Assembly (NCBI GenBank): GCA_007119075.1
Contig: SKQJ01000329.1
Span: 1-8,156 of the forward strand
Source: Bacteroidales bacterium
GTDB lineage: Bacteria; Bacteroidota; Bacteroidia; Bacteroidales; PUMT01
Reading direction: 5' to 3'
Length of the DNA stretch: 8,156 nucleotides
A model generated the notes under the pieces. The model was given only the letters and a program-made list of their open reading frames with translations, was not told the origin of the DNA and made no database searches. Position 1 is the first letter of the stretch. The number at the start of each line of letters is the position of its first letter. Made by a program: the position numbers and the translations under genes. Shown here piece by piece: positions 5,700 through 8,156 of this stretch.

Positions 5700-7223
5700 T
5701 TACCCGGAAACCGGTGCCGCCTTCTCCGGGCCCTTCCCGGCAGCGCCTCCCTCTCCGATGCTGAACAAACCGCTGACGGAATTGTCTGAAACGGCCGGAA
5801 AACCGGTATGCAAAAATTCATTCCTTTGCAAATTGTATTTGTAAACGGCGCCCAGGGATTTGATATTGTCGACTATTTCGCCTACTGCCATAATTATGGT
5901 CTCTATTTCCCGTCCGGTGGCGGTGGGATGCAGCGAGACACGCACCCAGCCGGGCTTGGTGGACAGGTCGCCGTAATTTATCCTGTCAGTTATCTCCTGC
6001 GATTTCCGGTAGCTCACCTCAAGGAGAAAATGGCCGTAGGTTCCGGCACAGGCGCAGCCTCCCCTTGCCTGGATGCCGTATTTGTCGTTTAACAGTTTGA
6101 CAAACAGATTGTAATGGATATCGGGATGATAAAATGAAAAAACGGCGAGCCTGTCTTCGGTCTGGTCGGCAAGTATCCTGATCCCCTTGATTTTCCGGAG
6201 CCCCTCAAACATTTCCAGCACAATCTCATTTTCCCTTGCCCTGATCTGTGCGGTTCCCATGCAGTTCTTGACCTCTATTGCCAGCGCTGTCCGTATGGCC
6301 TGCAGAAAACCGGGGGTTCCCCCGTCTTCCCTGGCCTCGATATCGTCAATATACTTGTATTTTCCCCACGGATTGGTCCAGTCGACCGTTCCCCCGCCGG
6401 AATCGTCAGGTATTTCATTTTTATAGAGACCGGCATCAAAAATGAGCACACCTGAGGAACCCGGTCCCCCTAGAAATTTATGAGGCGAAAAATATACGGC
6501 ATCCAGCTTTTCCATCGGGTCGGCCGGATGCATGTCGATGTCGGCATATGGAGCGGAAGCTGCAAAATCAATGAAACATACGCCTCCGTATTCGTGCATC
6601 AGCCGGGCAAGCCTGTGATAGGGAGTCGTGATGCCTGTCACATTGGAACAGGCGGTAAAGGCGCCGATCTTGAATTCCCTGTCGCGGTATTTTTCGAGCT
6701 GGATACGCAGATTTTCGGGATCAACCAGCAGATTTTTCCCCGGTTCGATCAGCACGACATCGGCAATTGTCTCGTACCATGAGGTATGATTTGAATGGTG
6801 CTCCATATGGGTAATAAATACAACGGGCCTTTCCCTTTCCCTGAGGCATTTCCGGTTAATCATGAGTCCGCACCCCTTCAGCCCGAGAATCCGCTGCAGC
6901 TTGTTCACCACGGTAGTCATACCGCTTCCGGCGGTAATTATCAGGTCGCCCGTCCCCGCATTGACATGCTTCTTTATCATCTGCTGCGCAAGATGGTAAC
7001 AATGGGTGGTGTGGCTGCCGGTAAAGCTCGTTTCAGTATGGGTATTGCCTACAAAGGGGCCGAATGAATTCAGTATCTTTTCCTCGACAGGACGGTACAT
7101 CCTCCCGCTGGCAATCCAGTCGGCATAAATTATTGGCTTTCTGCCGAAAGGCGAATTGAATGAAGCATCTATCCCGATTATATTTTCACGGAATTTCAGG
7201 AAATATTCTTCATTTGCGGTCAT
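5700..7223 (-). CDS. Class V aminotransferase-fold PLP enzyme, cysteine desulfurase-like
   Basis: A 507-residue fold-type I PLP enzyme of class V, closest by motif to SufS/Csd cysteine desulfurases but about 100 residues longer than SufS. YADWIAS (33-39) is the N-terminal substrate-site motif; GSGMTTVVNKL (99-109) matches the phosphate-binding loop; EHHSNHTSW (141-149) corresponds to the SufS EHHANxxPW motif with the ring-stacking histidine; Asp219 in FIDFAAS contacts the pyridine nitrogen; Lys249 in SPHKFLGG forms the internal aldimine. RGGCACAG places Cys392 at the SufS catalytic cysteine position, with a second Cys at 390. The Gln usually three residues after the Asp is Ala222. The last 30 or so residues are Gly/Ala/Pro-rich and probably disordered. 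No suf or isc gene is adjacent, so cysteine desulfuration is a hypothesis; another lyase or transaminase activity is possible. No signal peptide, hence cytoplasmic. A promoter-like site and a strong hairpin lie just upstream. Confidence 0.85.
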   Translation of the reverse strand: MTANEEYFLKFRENIIGIDASFNSPFGRKPIIYADWIASGRMYRPVEEKILNSFGPFVGNTHTETSFTGSHTTHCYHLAQQMIKKHVNAGTGDLIITAGSGMTTVVNKLQRILGLKGCGLMINRKCLRERERPVVFITHMEHHSNHTSWYETIADVVLIEPGKNLLVDPENLRIQLEKYRDREFKIGAFTACSNVTGITTPYHRLARLMHEYGGVCFIDFAASAPYADIDMHPADPMEKLDAVYFSPHKFLGGPGSSGVLIFDAGLYKNEIPDDSGGGTVDWTNPWGKYKYIDDIEAREDGGTPGFLQAIRTALAIEVKNCMGTAQIRARENEIVLEMFEGLRKIKGIRILADQTEDRLAVFSFYHPDIHYNLFVKLLNDKYGIQARGGCACAGTYGHFLLEVSYRKSQEITDRINYGDLSTKPGWVRVSLHPTATGREIETIIMAVGEIVDNIKSLGAVYKYNLQRNEFLHTGFPAVSDNSVSGLFSIGEGGAAGKGPEKAAPVSG

Positions 7224-7246
7224 AAGGATGATTTAAAGCAACACTG

Positions 7247-7296
7247 CCTGCAAAGCGCCCCTGCGGGCACCGGATCTGACAGGGGCAGGTTGCAGG
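7247..7296 (-). other. Strong two-part stem-loop in the leader of the class V enzyme gene
   Basis: An outer 7-base-pair stem (7247-7253 CCTGCAA with 7290-7296 TTGCAGG) and an inner 7-base-pair stem (7257-7263 GCCCCTG with 7280-7286 CAGGGGC) are separated by a small 3x3 internal loop and close a 16-base loop. The hairpin begins 2 bases after the predicted -7 box (7299-7306) and ends 23 bases before the ATG at 7223, so it would form the very 5' end of the transcript. No T run follows, so it is not a standard terminator for the flippase gene. It could stabilise the mRNA 5' end or be a regulatory leader; it matches no riboswitch class I know. Confidence 0.55.
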
Positions 7297-7298
7297 AC

Positions 7299-7326
7299 CA
7301 AAGGTAAGGGGCTTTGACAGCCCAAA
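7299..7326 (-). promoter_or_regulatory. Possible promoter of the class V enzyme gene with a palindrome in its spacer
   Basis: The minus strand has TACCTTTG (7299-7306), identical to the rpmE2 -7 box. The nearest TTTG (7323-7326) is 16 bases away, 3 or 4 shorter than usual, so the -33 assignment is weak. The spacer holds an inverted repeat, GGGCT (7309-7313) and AGCCC (7319-7323) around TTGAC, which could be a regulator-binding site. Confidence 0.45.
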
Positions 7327-7374
7327 ACCTGACAAATTGCAGTTTTGCCGGAATGGCGGGATTTTTTTCTTGTT

Positions 7375-8156
7375 CTAGTGCAACCTTATGATCCGGTGGT
7401 CCAGAAGCAGGAATACTATGATCAGAAGCGAGGAGTAGAAAAGATAGACGGCAACCGGGATATATTGATGGGGACTGATACGGAGGCTGAAGTAATTGTA
7501 GGCTACCAGCACCATCTTTTCCACCAGGAAGATTATCGAGGTGGCTACGGCGACTCCCACTATCCCGTAGTACTGAATCAGAAACAGACTGAGCGATACA
7601 TTGAGAATGATTTCGACAACCGAGGCGATCAGGACTATCCGCGTTTTCTTAAGCCCGATCAGTATAGTCTGGGGAAACAAAAGCCTGCTGATTATCAGCA
7701 GCAGATACACCATAAAAACGTCTGCGCTGCGCGAGAATTCTTCCCCGAAAAGGGCAATATAAATCACCTTGCTGAAGAAGAGAAGCACTATTGACAGGGG
7801 AAAAAGAAGGTGCATCAGCCGCTTTGACTTCTCCCTGATAGCGTGAAGGGCGTCCTCCATTTTGCTGAGTGTGGAAAATTCGGGGAGCATGGCATTGCTG
7901 AGCCCGTTGGCCATAAGAATCACCAGCGGGAGCTCCTTGGCCCCGAACCGGAAAAGCGCAAAATTTGCAGCATCGTAGGTGGCCGTTATGATCAGTCCGT
8001 CGATATACTGGGCTGAACCGCTGAGCAGGGAGCTCAAAACAAGAGGCAGACCGAGTGCCATATGCTCCCTGATAAACGGCAGCGACAGCCTGAACCTTGC
8101 ATGCCTGCGCAGCAGTACGGCAAGCCACAACAGCCGGATCACCGATATGGCAATCA
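7375..8156 (-). CDS. Polysaccharide/lipid-linked oligosaccharide flippase (MOP superfamily), 5'-partial
   Basis: C-terminal 259 residues or so of an integral membrane protein; the reading frame stays open to the right edge, so the start lies outside the window. Full-length relatives have about 430-500 residues, so nearly half is missing. The visible part opens with LPFIREHMALGLPLVLSSLLSGSAQYIDG and continues with alternating hydrophobic helices, about seven in view, among them LLFPLSIVLLFFSKVIYIALFG and a GIVGVAVATSIIFLVEK segment. This is the pattern of Wzx-like and PST-family flippases, which move undecaprenyl-linked sugars across the inner membrane for O-antigen, capsule or exopolysaccharide assembly. 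Glycosyltransferases would be expected upstream, beyond the window. A GTG at 8142 could be read as a start but falls in the middle of the protein family and is not the true start. The gene ends in TAG at 7375-7377 without a visible terminator. The substrate cannot be told. Confidence 0.82.
   Translation of the reverse strand, partial: IAISVIRLLWLAVLLRRHARFRLSLPFIREHMALGLPLVLSSLLSGSAQYIDGLIITATYDAANFALFRFGAKELPLVILMANGLSNAMLPEFSTLSKMEDALHAIREKSKRLMHLLFPLSIVLLFFSKVIYIALFGEEFSRSADVFMVYLLLIISRLLFPQTILIGLKKTRIVLIASVVEIILNVSLSLFLIQYYGIVGVAVATSIIFLVEKMVLVAYNYFSLRISPHQYIPVAVYLFYSSLLIIVFLLLDHRIIRLH

Noticed and set aside
7345..7794. Open frame of 149 codons on the plus strand at the flippase 3' end
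   Set aside because: Its very polar translation (rich in Q, Y, D, H) is what the complement of a hydrophobic membrane-protein gene gives; the minus-strand frame fits a known family.

Overview
The window is an ordinary, densely packed chromosomal segment whose six genes all lie on the minus strand. It most likely comes from a member of the Bacteroidetes, probably Bacteroidales. Three observations point there. Several genes are preceded by the promoter signature of that phylum (a TAnnTTTG -7 box with a TTTG -33 box about 19-20 bases upstream). Starts lack clear Shine-Dalgarno sequences. The gene content fits too: a zinc-independent type B L31, a Bacteroidetes-like Lon, and a TlpA-type thioredoxin-fold exported protein with a long N-terminal region. 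Genus cannot be read from the sequence.

In transcription order (right to left) the window holds: the C-terminal part of a polysaccharide/lipid-linked oligosaccharide flippase (7375-8156, cut by the window edge); a 151-base gap with a promoter-like site and a strong two-part inverted repeat; a class V, SufS-like PLP enzyme (5700-7223); a promoter and the gene for ribosomal protein bL31 type B, closed by a clear intrinsic terminator (5270-5295); a separate promoter and the ATP-dependent protease gene lon; a 138-base gap; then a small two-helix membrane protein with a LiaF-like C-terminal domain (1965-2495), coaD (1449-1922) and an exported thioredoxin-fold protein (11-1441). The last three genes are spaced 42 and 7 bases apart and probably form one transcription unit.

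Functionally this is mostly housekeeping: translation (bL31), protein quality control (Lon), coenzyme A synthesis (CoaD), and envelope functions (flippase, LiaF-like protein, exported thioredoxin-fold protein). I see no CRISPR array, insertion sequence, tRNA, rRNA, phage gene or toxin-antitoxin pair. I do not see a convincing undescribed system. The points most worth a second look are the structured leader and operator-like repeat before the class V enzyme, that enzyme's altered active-site positions, the missing CxxC in the exported thioredoxin-fold protein, and the palindrome at the predicted start of the lon transcript.
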